From contig CM034405.1 of the NCBI GenBank assembly GCA_019925095.2, positions 14,719,401 through 14,783,400 of the forward strand: a stretch of DNA of 64,000 nt, in the 5' to 3' direction. A program made the translations under genes and the position numbers. The notes beneath the pieces are model-generated. The model saw only the letters and a program-made list of their open reading frames with translations. It searched no databases and had not been told where the DNA came from. Below, one piece after another: positions 1 to 11,690 of the stretch. The DNA comes from Dendrolimus kikuchii. Taxonomy: Eukaryota; Arthropoda; Insecta; Lepidoptera; Lasiocampidae. Positions within the stretch are counted from its first letter, which is position 1, and each line of letters starts with the position of its first letter.

Positions 1-1434
1 CCAAAAGAGTTTGGTATTCGCCTCCAAGTTCTCCGTCAGCTTCTCTTCTTTTAATTTTATTCTTTCACGCTTCTCTTTCACTAAAGCTTTGGTTTCATTC
101 TTGCAGAGGCGATAAATTTCTTTCTTCATCTCTTTCATACTGTCATTCTGTTGCAAAGAAGCAACATAATCCAGCCAGGCTTTTCTCTTTCTCTCTACGC
201 TAGATTTAACATCCGCGTCCCACCATTCATCACCTTTCGTTGTTATATGCCTCTTTGCGCATCCACATGCTTCTTTTGCGCTTTCCACTATACTTTCTTT
301 CATACTATCCCAGTCATTATCCACATCTAAGTCGAAGAAGTCCGCTTTTGCAAGCCTTTCTTCGACTAGGCGCGCATACATACTCCTTACACTAACATCT
401 TCCAATTTTTCACACTTTATTCTTTCAAGCTCCCCGAAATTGGTACGCTCTCGCCAGTGTCTCCACTTCCTAAAAAGGCCCACAAACCGGCTTATCACCA
501 GTTAGTGGTCCGTTTTAAGAGTGGGGCCTCTGTAGGCTCTTGTATCCATTATTGTGTTTCGGAGGCGACTATCTATTAAAATCAGATCAATCATACTTTT
601 CTGATCATTCATTCCCCATGTATACGTGTGAATATCCTTATAATGGAATAAGGTGTTCGACACAAGCAAGTTTCTTTCCATGCATACGTCTATGATTGGC
701 CTACCAGCATCGTTCACTCTCTTGTCACTATAGGGTCCAAGGACAGCCGTAAGGCCGTCTTGTTTGGTCCCCACCCAGCCATTAAGATCACCACACATAA
801 TTAGTCTTTCGTTCCCTTCAGCCAGATCCAGAATTTCTCTCACAGACTCCCAAAACTTCTCGAGTTCTTGGGGATCCGCTGAACTTACGGGAGCATAAGC
901 TGCGACCAGGAAAACTCTCGTGATCCCCAGTTTTAGACGGACCCATAGAAGTCTCGGGTTCACCAGACAATAGTCTTTTACTTCAGACACAAAGCGGGAT
1001 GAGAGTACGACGCGTACCCCCCCACTTGCACGCTCGTCCAGGTCCACGCCGGACCACAGAGCAAACATGCCACCGGGGAGATCATCGACGTCGCACCCCT
1101 TCCGCTTTGTCTCTGTCAGACATAAGGCATCCAGGCTTCTCTCATTCATTATATCAATAATTTCGTCCATCTTATCTTTCGTTCCACCTCTCACATTCCA
1201 CGTGCCTCTACGGTACTCTGCTCCTCTCAACCCGTCAAGTTTGGCGCTGCGTGAAGGGTGGCGGCCTCCTTCGCCGCATGCACGAGAGTTCACACCGACG
1301 GGGGCGCATCGGTGAGCGTCGCCTGCGAGGAACGCCCTATCGTGCACTGCACTCGAGTGAATCTTGATCAGAATTGTGGCCCTCTGGGCCAGCGGGGATC
1401 GCGACGAGCACGCTTCTGACATGACCCCTAACAT
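1..1434 (-). mobile_element. RTE-like non-LTR retrotransposon fragment
   Basis: An antisense LINE body occupies the left edge. Read on the minus strand, an endonuclease domain (1434 to 502) is followed in the same frame, after one stop codon at 502-504, by about 165 more sense codons running off the window. That part is the linker before the reverse transcriptase, rich in K and E with conserved W residues. The endonuclease resembles proteins often mis-annotated as craniofacial development protein 2-like, which are RTE-clade LINEs. The element lies in the Rad51 intron upstream of exon 2202-2331, on the opposite strand. The clade call is from memory of the family; the reverse transcriptase itself is outside the window. 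Confidence 0.85.
502..1434 (-). pseudogene. LINE endonuclease domain, interrupted by a stop
   Basis: The 310-codon reading frame encodes an exonuclease-endonuclease-phosphatase fold, the APE-type nuclease that nicks target DNA for LINE insertion. Visible catalytic motifs in order are GTWNVRGG (Asn), LCLTETKRKG (Glu), MCGDLNGWVG (Asp and Asn) and the terminal LKTDH (Asp-His). The frame ends at TAA directly after TDH, where related elements usually carry an aromatic residue (TDHY or SDHY), so a single-base change of a Tyr codon is the simplest explanation. The frame stays open after the stop to base 1. The first 60 or so codons look unlike the nuclease, so the true start is uncertain. This copy cannot make full-length protein without readthrough. 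Confidence 0.82.
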
Positions 1435-2201
1435 TTTACATATAAAACATATATTTAATTATTGTGTCTATAGTCGATTTAATTCCTCCGAAAATATTCA
1501 AAATCATCAAAAGTATATGTCAAATTATTGATAGTCATTTCAGTTTGTAGTTTTTCCCATTTTCATGTATTCAATTGTAATTTGTAAGTGGCAAATCAAG
1601 TAGTAAAAATCTGCAAGTAATAATTCTGACCATTTTCCGTTGTATTGTTTCCCCATATATAATATATCTTGCTAGAATCCTTTATCATATTCATGAGATA
1701 TTGTTTAAAGATTTGCAGAAAATAAATCTACTGACATGATGGTATTTTGGAGCTTGATAAGAAGAAAACACTTTATCAGAAAAATATTGTTTTAGGAGCA
1801 AAGTTAGAAAAAACTATACATGATAGCAAGAAACTAAAAGCAGATCAAAATTCAGCATGTCAAATTCTATATTTTTAGATTTGGTTGCAGACCAGTGTAA
1901 TTTAAAAATAATTAGGGCAGTGGTACACTTCCTCGCTGTACCCTATTATGACCTTTTTTGCCTTTGGAAATTTAGAATAGGCGTAGCTACCAAAGAGCTC
2001 AAAATATTTAGCAGATTAAGTTATTCAGAATTATGTTTACTTATAAATATTTTCGGCTTAGTACAGTCTGATTATGATCCCACTTTCATGTCATCAATTT
2101 TAACTTTACACGACTTTAATAGGTTTTACGTTTTTACATAACTTAATTTAATTAAGACTACAGCCGCCTAGCTCTAGCAAATGTAATAAAAACTTCTTCA
2201 G
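1435..2201. other. Rad51 intron, AT-rich
   Basis: This stretch between the LINE and the Rad51 exon ends in a usable acceptor (cttcttcag). I see no Rad51 exon here. One short frame at about 1746-1889 reads as a lysine-rich, coiled-coil-like peptide (ELDKKKTLYQKN, then LEKTIHDSKKLKADQN), but it opens and closes with stops and has no splice sites I would trust. Confidence 0.5.
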
Positions 2202-2331
2202 GTATTCCCTGCTAATAGTGGATAGTGCCACAGCATTGTACAGAACAGACTATTCTGGTCGTGGTGAACTAAACTCAAGGCAGTTACATCTCGGACGGTT
2301 CATGAGGATGCTGCTTAGGTTGGCTGATGAG
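2202..2331 (+). CDS. Rad51: Rad51 penultimate coding exon
   Basis: The 130-bp exon has acceptor cttcttcag ending at 2201 and donor GTATGT from 2332. Its first base completes a split codon, then 43 codons run from [10 protein letters not shown] to MLLRLADE. It covers Walker B and loop L1. The phase joins cleanly to the exon at 3262 (ADE then FGVAV), matching human RAD51 around this point. Confidence 0.95.
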
Positions 2332-3507
2332 GTATGTATTGATTTTCAATTATATTCACTATATTCACAGGTTTGATTAATAACAAAAACATGCAAGTTT
2401 TCATTAAAAACAATGAACATTCACAACTGTTGTTCACTTTTAACCAATATTAGTTATCTTTTTAATAATGCACAGCAAACATCCGTTTCAAATTCTCGCC
2501 AGCAAGTCTGGAAACTTCATTTTTAGATTCTTGATTCAATTGTAATAAAATTATTCGGAATTCTAACATGGTATGGTAATATCTTTTTCATTTTATATGG
2601 CTTGGTTTACAAGACCTTTGAGCCAAGTCTGTTTTGAAATTCAAGACTTCAGATATTTTTTACAACTTGTTAAATCTGTTTTTGATATATTTAATTATAT
2701 AACAGCTATTTGCATATTAAAACCTACAAGTGGTGGGAGGGGACAATTTAGTTCTGATGCACACAATTCACCGGCACAGAGTAGTAGTAATCTTTTAATC
2801 CATAAATGCATTTACGAAAGTAATTATGGATTAGTAAATTCCATAATTAAAACCGTAAAATTATTTGCTGGCTGCATTTGAACAAAATTCAAATAAATAG
2901 CGAAGCTGTCAGTTTTAAAGACCGCGCCACCAAAGAATTCTCACAGACTAATTGTTTGCTAATCCGTAAATCCATGTAGGTAATTACTAAATAATAAATG
3001 CAAAATATTCCATAACTAAAGCTGTAAATTTATTTCCTGGCTATTTTAGAAATAAAATTATATCAAATAGCGGAGCCGCCATGCTTAGTTCCTATATTTT
3101 CCTTGGGAATTCTTTGGTGGCGTGGACTCTAGCCATTATTTTCCGTGGGACTTGTTTTACGCCGCGAACCTTAGTATTTTTATCTATTATATTTCTCAAC
3201 TAAATTAAGACTTAATCAAGAACAGGCATGTGCTTTATCGCACATATAATTAATATTACAGTTTGGCGTAGCAGTAATAATAACGAATCAAGTAGTGGCC
3301 CAAGTGGACGCAGTGGGCGTGTTCAACGCGGACACTAAGAAGCCGATTGGCGGGCACATAATCGCGCACGCGTCGACCACGCGGCTGTACCTGCGCAAGG
3401 GCCGCGGCGACAACCGCGTCTGCAAGATATACGACAGCCCGTGTTTGCCGGAAACGGAGGCCATGTTCGCCATTAGCACCGAGGGTATTACTGATGCTAA
3501 AGAATGA
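2202..3507 (+). CDS. Rad51: Rad51 recombinase, 3' part of gene (two terminal exons)
   Basis: RAD51 forms ATP-dependent filaments on single-stranded DNA and carries out strand invasion during recombinational repair and meiosis in the nucleus. The joined exons 2202-2331 and 3262-3507 encode the last 124 residues of a protein of about 340 residues in the family. Visible features are Walker B ([12 protein letters not shown]), the loop L1 region ([13 protein letters not shown]), the loop L2 region ([20 protein letters not shown]) and the conserved tail [14 protein letters not shown] then [11 protein letters not shown], ending GITDAKE. The intron (2332-3261) starts GT, ends AG and carries MITE insertions. 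Walker A and the N-terminal domain must lie left of the window. An AATAAA lies at 3513-3518, just after the stop. DMC1 and other paralogues are less likely because the [12 protein letters not shown] tail is RAD51-like. Confidence 0.95.
2332..3261 (+). other. Rad51 last intron, with MITE copies
   Basis: GTATGT...ACAG intron of 930 bp. It contains a partial copy and a full copy of the same MITE (about 2740-2915 and 2916-3135). The 102-codon frame at 2573-2881 lies in this repeat and is not a gene. Confidence 0.85.
2916..3135. mobile_element. MITE family A, copy 1, with 16-bp inverted ends
   Basis: Perfect inverted repeats of 16 bp (CGCCACCAAAGAATTC at 2925-2940 and its complement at 3107-3122) extend imperfectly outward by about 10 bp. 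The interior matches, in reverse orientation, 34262-34470 and the split copy at 38030-38640. A partial further copy abuts it at about 2740-2915. No coding content; the superfamily is not evident. Confidence 0.8.
3262..3507 (+). CDS. Rad51: Rad51 terminal coding exon
   Basis: 81 codons plus TGA (3505-3507), in phase 0 after an acceptor at 3260-3261. It carries loop L2 and the C-terminal beta strands ([12 protein letters not shown], then [20 protein letters not shown]). It is clearly richer in GC than the surrounding intron. Human RAD51 has Asn where this protein has His in IGGHIIAHA. Confidence 0.96.
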   Translation, partial: FGVAVIITNQVVAQVDAVGVFNADTKKPIGGHIIAHASTTRLYLRKGRGDNRVCKIYDSPCLPETEAMFAISTEGITDAKE

Positions 3508-4420
3508 ATTGTAATAAATTGTTTTAATTATTAAGTGTATTTTATTGTAAACGTTAGATAAATGTATTTTCTTTAGGGCTTCGTGCGTTAAATTTCAAAT
3601 GTATATAAGTGAGAACTTTTTAAAATTGTGCCTTTAGACCCAATTTTTTAATTAAAAGGAAGAGAGAAAAATACAAGAATGAGTTTTGGGATAGATTTTG
3701 TGTCATATATAAGAGTTTAGAAACAAATTAAATTTTCAATAATTAAACAAATTACACCTATAGAATCTATTTTTTCGAGATCTTGATCCTTGATGGTAAT
3801 AGTGTCAAATAATGCAGTAATAAGTTTTTTTTAAATTAGAAAATTCGCTTCTCGGCTAGGAAAATGAAGTTCGAAAAATCTTAGTTTTTGCTCGCAAAAT
3901 CGGCTGCGACACAGCATTTTTGCTATATTCATTATTTCATGTTTGACTGTTGAAAATTTAATGTTATTATATACAAAATTCTAAATGATCCAGTTTATAT
4001 GCAAAGCCCTCAAGAAAAAAAAATCTGCAAGTTATTGGTAGAATAACAGATGTGTTCTAACAATTATATACCAGCAGCAAATGATGAGACTGCGGTCTGC
4101 GGTGCGTAAGTTCAGTTTTTCGAATAGAAATTGAAGTGGCTGATATACGTGCGAGCAAGTATGCGTACTTTTGGCCCGACGATCTCGCTTCCAAGTTTGC
4201 GTTTTTAAAGTTACAAGGCCGAAAAAGGTCGTAAAGCCAAATGTACACATAGTTGCATGTTTATTTCCCGCTTTAGACTACTTTCAAATCTTCTTTGAAC
4301 AGACCAATTATAATTTAAGTGTTTTATAAAACACCTTTATGAATAGGAAGGAAAATTGTATGTGCCTCGTAGTATTAGTAAGGTTGTATTTCATTATATT
4401 AATATATATATATATATATA
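3508..4420. other. Rad51 3' flank, AT-rich
   Basis: AATAAA at 3513-3518 and ATTAAA near 3649 are possible Rad51 polyadenylation signals. The rest is unrecognised AT-rich DNA. Small reading frames near 4032-4250 are antisense to nothing I know and have no family features. Confidence 0.45.
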
Positions 4421-5435
4421 TCCCTATTAATATTATAAATGCGAAAGTAACTCTGTCTGTCTGTCTGTCTGTCTGTTCCGTTTTCACGGAAAAACTACTG
4501 GACCGATTTGGCTGAAACTCAGTATATATATATTTTCGATGCCGAGAATGAACATAGGATACTTTTTATCCCGAAAAATGGGATAGTTTCCGGGATAAAA
4601 ATATATTTGTCTGTTTGTTTGTTATGCTTTTACGGAAAAACTACTGGACCGATTTGGCTGAAAATCGGTATGTATGTAATTTTCATAACGAGAGTGGACA
4701 AGGGATATTTTTCATCCCAGATAATGGGATAGATTTTGGGATAGATTTATGTAAAGGTTATCCCAAAAGTGGGACAGGTTTTGGTTGGTTTTGTGATTTG
4801 CAATTTTCATCACTTTGGTTATTTTGTCCGTTTTGCTCTTTCTGTCCTTTTTGCTCTTTTTGCTCTTTTGCTCTATTGCTCTTTTGCTCTTTTGCTCTTT
4901 TTGCACTTTTTGCTCTTTTTGCTCTTTTGCTCTTTTTGCACTTTTTGTCCATTTTGACAATTTCGCTCTTTTTGTCCTTTTTCATGTTTTGTCCTTTTTG
5001 CTGTTTTTGTCCTTTTTGTCATTTTTATAGTTTTCATTGACGGGGATAGATAAATAAAACTAGGACTGTTTGTAATAGAGGATGAAAGTTTGGATGAGAC
5101 CAATCATTTCTCAATTTCATAGATATAAAAATTCATCGTCTATAAAAATGCGATAGTAACTCGATATGTCTTTCTGTTAAGTTTTTGGAAAACACTGGGA
5201 ATACTGGATCGTTTTTATTCTAATTTTGTTTAAATGTAGTTTTAATGCCGAAAATGGACATATATACTCATGCCAGGAGATTGGATAGTTTGCGATATAA
5301 AATTAAGTGAATTTTTCGGGTGCAAATGGCACTAACAAAAATGTTGTACAATGTAACCTGTATTAACGCCTGTTCTTTAAACAAGAAGCAGGTACTAGAG
5401 GTTAACCCGCGGCACAGCCGCGGGGTAAACTCTAG
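4421..5435 (+). mobile_element. Helitron-like element, 1.0 kb
   Basis: It starts TCCCTATTAATATTATAAATG after A and ends CTAG before T, the hallmark of Helitron insertion between A and T. A 7-bp GC hairpin (CCCGCGG, 5-nt loop, CCGCGGG at 5406-5424) lies 11 nt before the CTAG end. The 5' part has a (TCTG) microsatellite and two tandem copies of a motif including AAAACTACTGGACCGATTTG. The 3' half holds a degenerate TTTTGCTC minisatellite. It has no helicase coding, so it is non-autonomous. Confidence 0.85.
4817..5030 (+). repeat. Degenerate TTTTGCTC minisatellite inside Helitron
   Basis: About 25 imperfect 8-10 bp units based on TTTTGCTC, with TTTTTGTCC and TTTTTGCAC variants. It is the reverse complement of the unit in the perfect array at 60731-62100. 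It is open in several frames because its low-complexity composition makes few stops; these frames are not genes. Confidence 0.9.
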
Positions 5436-6185
5436 TATATATATATATATATTAATATATAATTGTAATAATTATTTGTATTAATTAAAATAAAGTAATA
5501 TTTCTTTACAAGTCCGTGACAAACATTGTAACATTTCCACATAATTGTAGTTGCGCAGTAAACGATCCTGTATGAAATTATTATATTGCGCAGCAATCTT
5601 TTGCCAACTAAGCCACAGCCTGAGATCGGCTCGAACTATAAATATTTAAGATTGTTCTCTTCAAAATGAATAATTCCAGTGAGCACAGTAGGTACTTAAA
5701 ATCAATAGGTAATTTATTTTGAACGTTGACATGATATCACTATGAATGAATGTTTCTTATTTGATTTTCGGAATTTATTCATCACTTAAAAAAGTTTATA
5801 GTCCAATACTAACTTGTTTAATTCATGATTGATCATTATTGAAAAACGATTTCTCTATTAAAATTATTTTTACTATATTAATTTTAAAGTAAATCAAATA
5901 AATAAAGTGATAATAAAAACTACAAAGAAGCTGTTTATATTACATTTATTTTTTTCATTTCAAAAATGTTACATTTATAATAACTATTGTACATAATTTA
6001 TTGCTTTATTATTATTGCGAAGAAAATAATTTTGTTTCAAAAATAAATCTATTTCATTACGTTTAGTACATTTCAGGAACTTTATACTTTTACCAGTTAT
6101 GGATGGTTTAAGCTAAACTTTTGGAGTATCTACTTGTGGCGACACGAGACCTTTCGTTAATTTTGTATCTAACTTATTTACAGTC
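5436..6185. other. AT-rich intergenic DNA
   Basis: No gene, tRNA or repeat recognised in this stretch. Confidence 0.5.
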
Positions 6186-6960
6186 GAAATGTAGTACGGA
6201 GCTAGCGTGCCATGGAGCGCGCTAAGCTCGCTTGCTGAGGGTTTGAGAACGGAAGATCATGGAGGCGATTCGCTCTATACATATGTCACCCTGACACGAA
6301 GGGCAGTGACGTATAGAATGGTATCTGTATCAAACTGTGGATCTCGCGCTCCACACAATGGAAACTCCTCCATTGTGTGGAGCGCGACACATGAGGACTG
6401 CAAAGGTATGTCCTAATGGCCTGGATAGATCCTCATGATAGAGGTGGCATCGCTGCGCAGAGTATTGGAATGCTGCACACTGTGGAATGTAATACTGCAA
6501 GAGGTAATCGACAGGCTGAGGGAGGAGGAGGACCTGACGGTCCCCTGTCGCAGACGGCGAATAGAGGGTCGGAGACACCACTAGACTGACCTACTCCCCA
6601 CGACATGGGGCCGCTTCGAGATCGGGAACCACTCCGCGAGCCACTGTATATTGAGGTACATATGTTCTACAAATCACATGGAGACGTCAATCGGGCAGTC
6701 TCCGCGGTATGCGGGCATGGCCTTCCCTTATTCCCCAATCAGAAACCGGTGCCCTGAGAATACAGGAATTTCGCACTCACCTTGCAGTACTAACAGCGCT
6801 GGTTCAAAGGTTCTGCCGATGCTGAACGACGTCGCAGAACACAAAGGTGTGGAAAGGTCCTTCTACATGAGCCCGGGATTTAAGGGTCGCAGATACACTG
6901 ACCATTAAGTCGATATTAACTAATGAAGCCTCGAGCCTGCAGTAGGCGAGACAAATATCC
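6186..6960. other. GC-richer unclassified block with a strong hairpin
   Basis: Composition shifts sharply to higher GC. It holds a near-perfect hairpin (6344-6387) and two small broken frames on the plus strand (6207-6416, 6651-6908). It looks like a decayed transposable element, but I recognise no domain and find no other copy in the window. Confidence 0.4.
6344..6387. repeat. 19-bp perfect hairpin with 6-nt loop
   Basis: The arm CGCGCTCCACACAATGGA (6345-6362) pairs with TCCATTGTGTGGAGCGCG (6369-6386), with one further outer T-A pair. The loop is AACTCC. No run of U follows, so it does not look like a terminator. Confidence 0.85.
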
Positions 6961-9225
6961 CAGTAACTAGGTATAGGACGCGGAAATCTTCGTTAGCAAA
7001 AATGTGTGCGGTTGTAATGGCGGCGGTTGCGATACAACTACGTGTGCGTCGCGGCGACGTGGCGTATGATGACGACCTGAATACAATGGCAATACAGGGG
7101 GATTCTGCAAGAGGCTATAAACTCAAGGCACAATTGCTAACTTGGAATTTTACACCAACACTATATTTGCTGTTTATCTATAGCTTATATTTAAATATGC
7201 ATATATAATAAGCTTTGTTGCATACATCAGCACATCCAACTTCATTTTCAGTCCAAAATAAACGAAACGACAATAAATAAATACAGTTTCGAATTCATCA
7301 TAGAAGCTTATTTACTGTAATTTATCGTTGCGAACATCTAAGATGTAACAGTGAGCAAATCAATTTATTATACAGGGGCTATATTGGAGATTACAAACTT
7401 TAATTAAAGCTTTATTTGCATTAGTTAACTTGCGAATAAGTCCTTATCGTCTTTTGAACTGACATATACTTAAGAACTTATAACTCATATTAAAGTAATA
7501 AAACTACTTATTTAGTATTGTAATTCATAATCATTAAGAGCAAACATATTATTTCAAAGATTTTTTTTTTTTTGTGATCTAGGTGAACATGTGTGTTTTT
7601 CCTTGTGTGTATTTCTTACAAGAACTTGGAACACAGATTAATGATAGTCTTGTTGGATTTGTATCCAATATAAACATAAATTATCGCAGGATCGATTACT
7701 TTTTAATTGAAGTAACTCCGTTGTGTAGTTTTTGAATAATTGTATTTTTTTAACCTAGACAAAAAAATTAACAGCATGGCAATTTTTGACGTGTGAGTAT
7801 AAGATATGGTAAAGGTGGTAAGGTTGGCAAAACCGAAGGCCTCTAATAAAAGGATTAATTTAAATGAAGAAAATTATAATTATTCAACAATAAATGCCAC
7901 CAATTTAAATTGATTTGCATATTAATTGTGCTTCAAGGTCTGTAAGTGCAACAGTTAGTAATAAGGGCACAAGCCATATGTTGATGTATGCAAAACAACC
8001 TAAGTGGCCCAACCGCTATTCTACACACTCAATATAAAAATAAATTATATCACTAAGCACTTCACACAATTACGTAGCACTAATTAAGTATACCCTACAT
8101 AATTTTATAATATGAAATTATTGCATTTTTATTATAATTTAATTGTTTTGATTAATAACTGAGACAATAATTGTATATACGCTTTATTTAACTGTAATAA
8201 TATAAACTTTTATAAATATCAACAAGAGCGTAATAGTATTTTATTGGAAAGTAAGGCTTGTTCTTACATTACTTTTCCTTCTTTTTAAAGTCGGTTCTGC
8301 AAGATTTGTTTGTCTAGCCGGTGTCAAATATTCATGAATATTCAAGTTTAAAATCATAGTTTTAAAACATATATCTTGGACTGACGCCAAACTCAACTAC
8401 CTCGAGATCTCGCAGCTCAAAAATGTACATTTCACTAAACAGGTACATTTCATAATAACTCTGTGGAAAAAATATGGATCTGGCATTAATTTAGAATTGT
8501 CATGAAGATGCTTTTGAAACTTGATTATTCGAAACAACTTGACTAAACACACAAACCGTACAAAGAGCTGTATTTAAGAAAATAATATTTTTATAATTAC
8601 AATAGCAATTTACGGAATGTGAAGTAGTCTGGCAAAATTATTATTGGATTTCTTCTATACAAAACATTCAAATGAACAGTACTGTTTTATAGAAAAAACC
8701 GTACTACATTTGTATGATAGTTTGCTGGCAGTTTGAAACTATTATGGAACACGCCTTATACTTAAGGAGTTAGACAAAAAATACACTATAAAAACAAAAA
8801 TGAAAACTATATCAAGATACCATAATAAATAATAATATTTTAATTAAAGTTATATTACAATTAAAATCTAAATACAGTCATAGTTTAGCAGCAACCTATC
8901 TATTGTACAGTCAAGTTCATTAATATATAAGCATTGAAGGGAATCAAAATAATATAAGCATTAGAATACTACAAAAATATCCTTACAATCAAACAGATCA
9001 ATAATTTATGGTCAACTTTTAGATTCAATAATATGTGACAGACTCCATTCAATAATATGTATGCATTACGATCATAATTATGTATGCAGTGATGGAATCG
9101 TAAATATTTTGAATACGGTTTACGTTTAAACTTGTTTAAATTGTCAGGAACAGTCCCATTTTAAATATTCAAAGTTTGCGATTGGCAACGTTAGTTACTG
9201 GTTGAAAAGATACATTTGTTTTTTC
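6961..9225. other. AT-rich intergenic DNA
   Basis: No supported feature. The short frame 7002-7208 has no recognisable domain. Confidence 0.5.
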
Positions 9226-9745
9226 AAAGGTAACGTGTTCATGCAAAGCGCTTAGTGCAGACATTTGTCTTCTCCATATTTCTGTACCTGGGCTATTAAG
9301 GCATCGAAAAGATATAAAATCAACGCCTTTGAAATGTAGTGCTGGCATCGGATGGTCAAAATTCCGTGGACAGCTCACAGAACAAATGTTTATATATTGG
9401 AAGAGCTTGAGATCGGAGATCACCACATATTATCAGTAGTATGCCGATAACATATACTGAAGTACATTGACCACATACTGCGAAGAAACTCAAACAACAT
9501 GCAGAGACTTGTGGTCACTGGGAAAGTTTAAGACAAGAGACCTCGTGGTAGATCACCAAATAGGTGGATTGACCAGATTGCTGACCAGATGAACATTTCG
9601 ATAAACTTGCCCAGCCACTATGCTCAGAATCGATCTCGATGGAACAGAGCAATTGTTCACTGCCATCAAAGTCATGTTCCTCAGCAGTGAGGGAACAACT
9701 TGAAAGAAGAAGTTCATGGAAATGTTTTATTTGGTTGATGTTCCA
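9226..9745 (+). pseudogene. LINE ORF2 C-terminal remnant
   Basis: On the plus strand, decayed and frameshifted frames read like the tail of a LINE reverse transcriptase protein: TWAIKASKRYKINAFEM, stop, CWHRMVKIPWTAHRTNV, then NNMQRLVVTGK and RPRGRSPNRWIDQIADQM, and a C-terminal RNRAIVHCHQS-type end. The pattern EMW.YRRMLKI.WT followed by GKV..KRPRGRSP.RW is known from LINE ORF2 ends. At least two stops and one frameshift show it is dead. Minus-strand frames here are shadows. Confidence 0.75.
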
Positions 9746-10637
9746 TTCCATTTTTGGATAGTAATTTTAAGAGAAGTTAGTACCTTTTTAATTTCGTAGT
9801 TACAGAAAAATAAATATGTTTTCCATAATATTTTTTTTTTAAATTCCTATACATTATTCTGCAAGTGCCGAGTTAAGTAATACAACGAGAACACATTGAT
9901 ATTAATTATAATCCTAAAAACTTTAGCTAGTTACGCGACGTTGCCCAATGGGCGGTTGCACGTATTGGCAACGATGCATTATTACTTGCATATTAGGTAC
10001 TGCAAAATGAATTCTAAAAAAAGACAATTTGAGTTACATTTCCATATCTATAAGATATTTATGAATATTTGTCTAGTTAGATATTTTTGAATCCTATGCT
10101 ATTGAGTTATATTTGATCATATGGCTGGTCACAAATTATTGTAAAGTGTCCAGGCATATATTATTGAACCGATTACATGATGATATATTAATGAACTACA
10201 GATTGTAAAGATTTTTTAACATTCTACTGCATACAATATTTTGAATCCTTGTCAATGCATATATATTAATGAACTTGACTGTACCAGAAAAAGTATTACA
10301 AAATACAAAGTCAAATTGGCAATAGAGCAGTTATCAATCATATCAACTGAGATACTTTTTATGATTTTAGTAAACACCGAAGTCTCTGGAGATACAAATA
10401 TTTTTTGAAGGTTAAAAAGAACTTCTAAAATTTCAATTGTCAAGATAATCCCTATTGAAGCAAAGAGGCGATATATTATATTGAACATCAGTTTAAATCT
10501 GCTAAACTATGTCCACTCATAACTACACTCTTGATATTATTAATAAATTAATTCAATAGACCTTTAGATCAATAAATTAAAATTAAATAACAATTGCATT
10601 ATTATTTGTTCAGGACAATAGTAATTACGAGCGACAC
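9746..10637. other. AT-rich intergenic DNA
   Basis: No gene seen. Frames at 9896-10090 and 10252-10488 have no recognisable content. Confidence 0.5.
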
Positions 10638-11271
10638 GAATTTCCAAGTTTTATAGAATACATACAATAGAAAATTGTACAATTGTGCGAATGAGACGGT
10701 AATATATTTGTTCACCGAGCGAAGGAAACAATGTAATAAACCCATTATGTAAGAAATTTAACAATGTTAAGCACATTATTGAACGTTAGTTAAATCATTT
10801 GATATTGGTAACTTATATGACTAATCTGCTGAGTGTATGTATAAAAGTATTATATGAGTTAAGTAAGAATAGGACAGCTTGTTTTGTTGTGATATTTTCA
10901 TATATGTATAAAAAATAGTTAACCGATGTTCTATTTATTTATTTCAAATATAGTGAATTTCCAAGTTTTATAGAATACATACAATAGAAAATTGTACAAT
11001 TGTGCGAATGAGACGGTAATATATTTGTTCACCGAGCGAAGGAAACAATGTAATAAACCCATTATGTAAGAAATTTAACAATGTTAAGCACATTATTGAA
11101 CGTTAGTTAAATCATTTGATATTGGTAACTTATATGACTAATCTGCTGAGTGTATGTATAAAAGTACTATATGAGTTAAGTAAGAATAGGACAGCTTGTT
11201 TTGTTGTGATATTTTCATATATGTATAAAAAATAGTTAACCGATGTTCTATTTATTTATTTCAAATATAGT
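10638..11271. repeat. 317-bp tandem duplication
   Basis: 10638-10954 and 10955-11271 are head-to-tail copies. By eye they differ at one base (AAAGTATTATATG against AAAGTACTATATG). The unit is unique, non-coding and AT-rich, not a known transposon. The near-identity implies a very recent duplication, or an assembly join of two alleles. Confidence 0.93.
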
Positions 11272-11382
11272 AAATAAATGCAAGATGGTTGGACTTAAGA
11301 TTTTTCTGCTATTTTGCTTTAATGTAGCATCTGAAAATAAAATACTAGATGTAAGGTAATATATAAATGTGATAGAAAATGA

Positions 11383-11690
11383 TCTATACATATAATAAAA
11401 TTGTAGAGGTCAAATTTCTGTACAATGAAAAAATGTTAAAAACCGAGTCAGGGGGATGTAAAAAGTGAAATAGAACTAATGATTTTTTTCAAATTTTTGT
11501 TTCTCTGTTTGTCTGTCTGTTTGTACCGGCTACTCTCCGAAACGACGACCGATTTAAACGAAATTTTGTATGGTGGTAGCTTATATCCCTGGTCAACATA
11601 TAGGATACTTTTGATGCCAAAAAATTAAAGAGTTCCCGTGGGACAGATAAAAAACCGCACCACGCAGACGAAGTCGCGGGCATCAGCTAG
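11383..11690 (+). mobile_element. Helitron-like element, 308 bp
   Basis: It begins TCTATACATATAATAAAATTG after A and ends GGGCATCAGCTAG before T. Inside is the common block GTTTGTCTGTCTGTTTGTAC. The same subfamily sits reversed at 24741-25050. No coding capacity. Confidence 0.85.

Noticed and set aside
2573..2881. 102-codon frame within the Rad51 intron
   Set aside because: Lies in MITE family A sequence between two well-defined Rad51 exons.
4615..5103. Open frames over the TTTTGCTC region in Helitron 4421-5435
   Set aside because: Low-complexity minisatellite read in several frames on both strands; no conserved protein.
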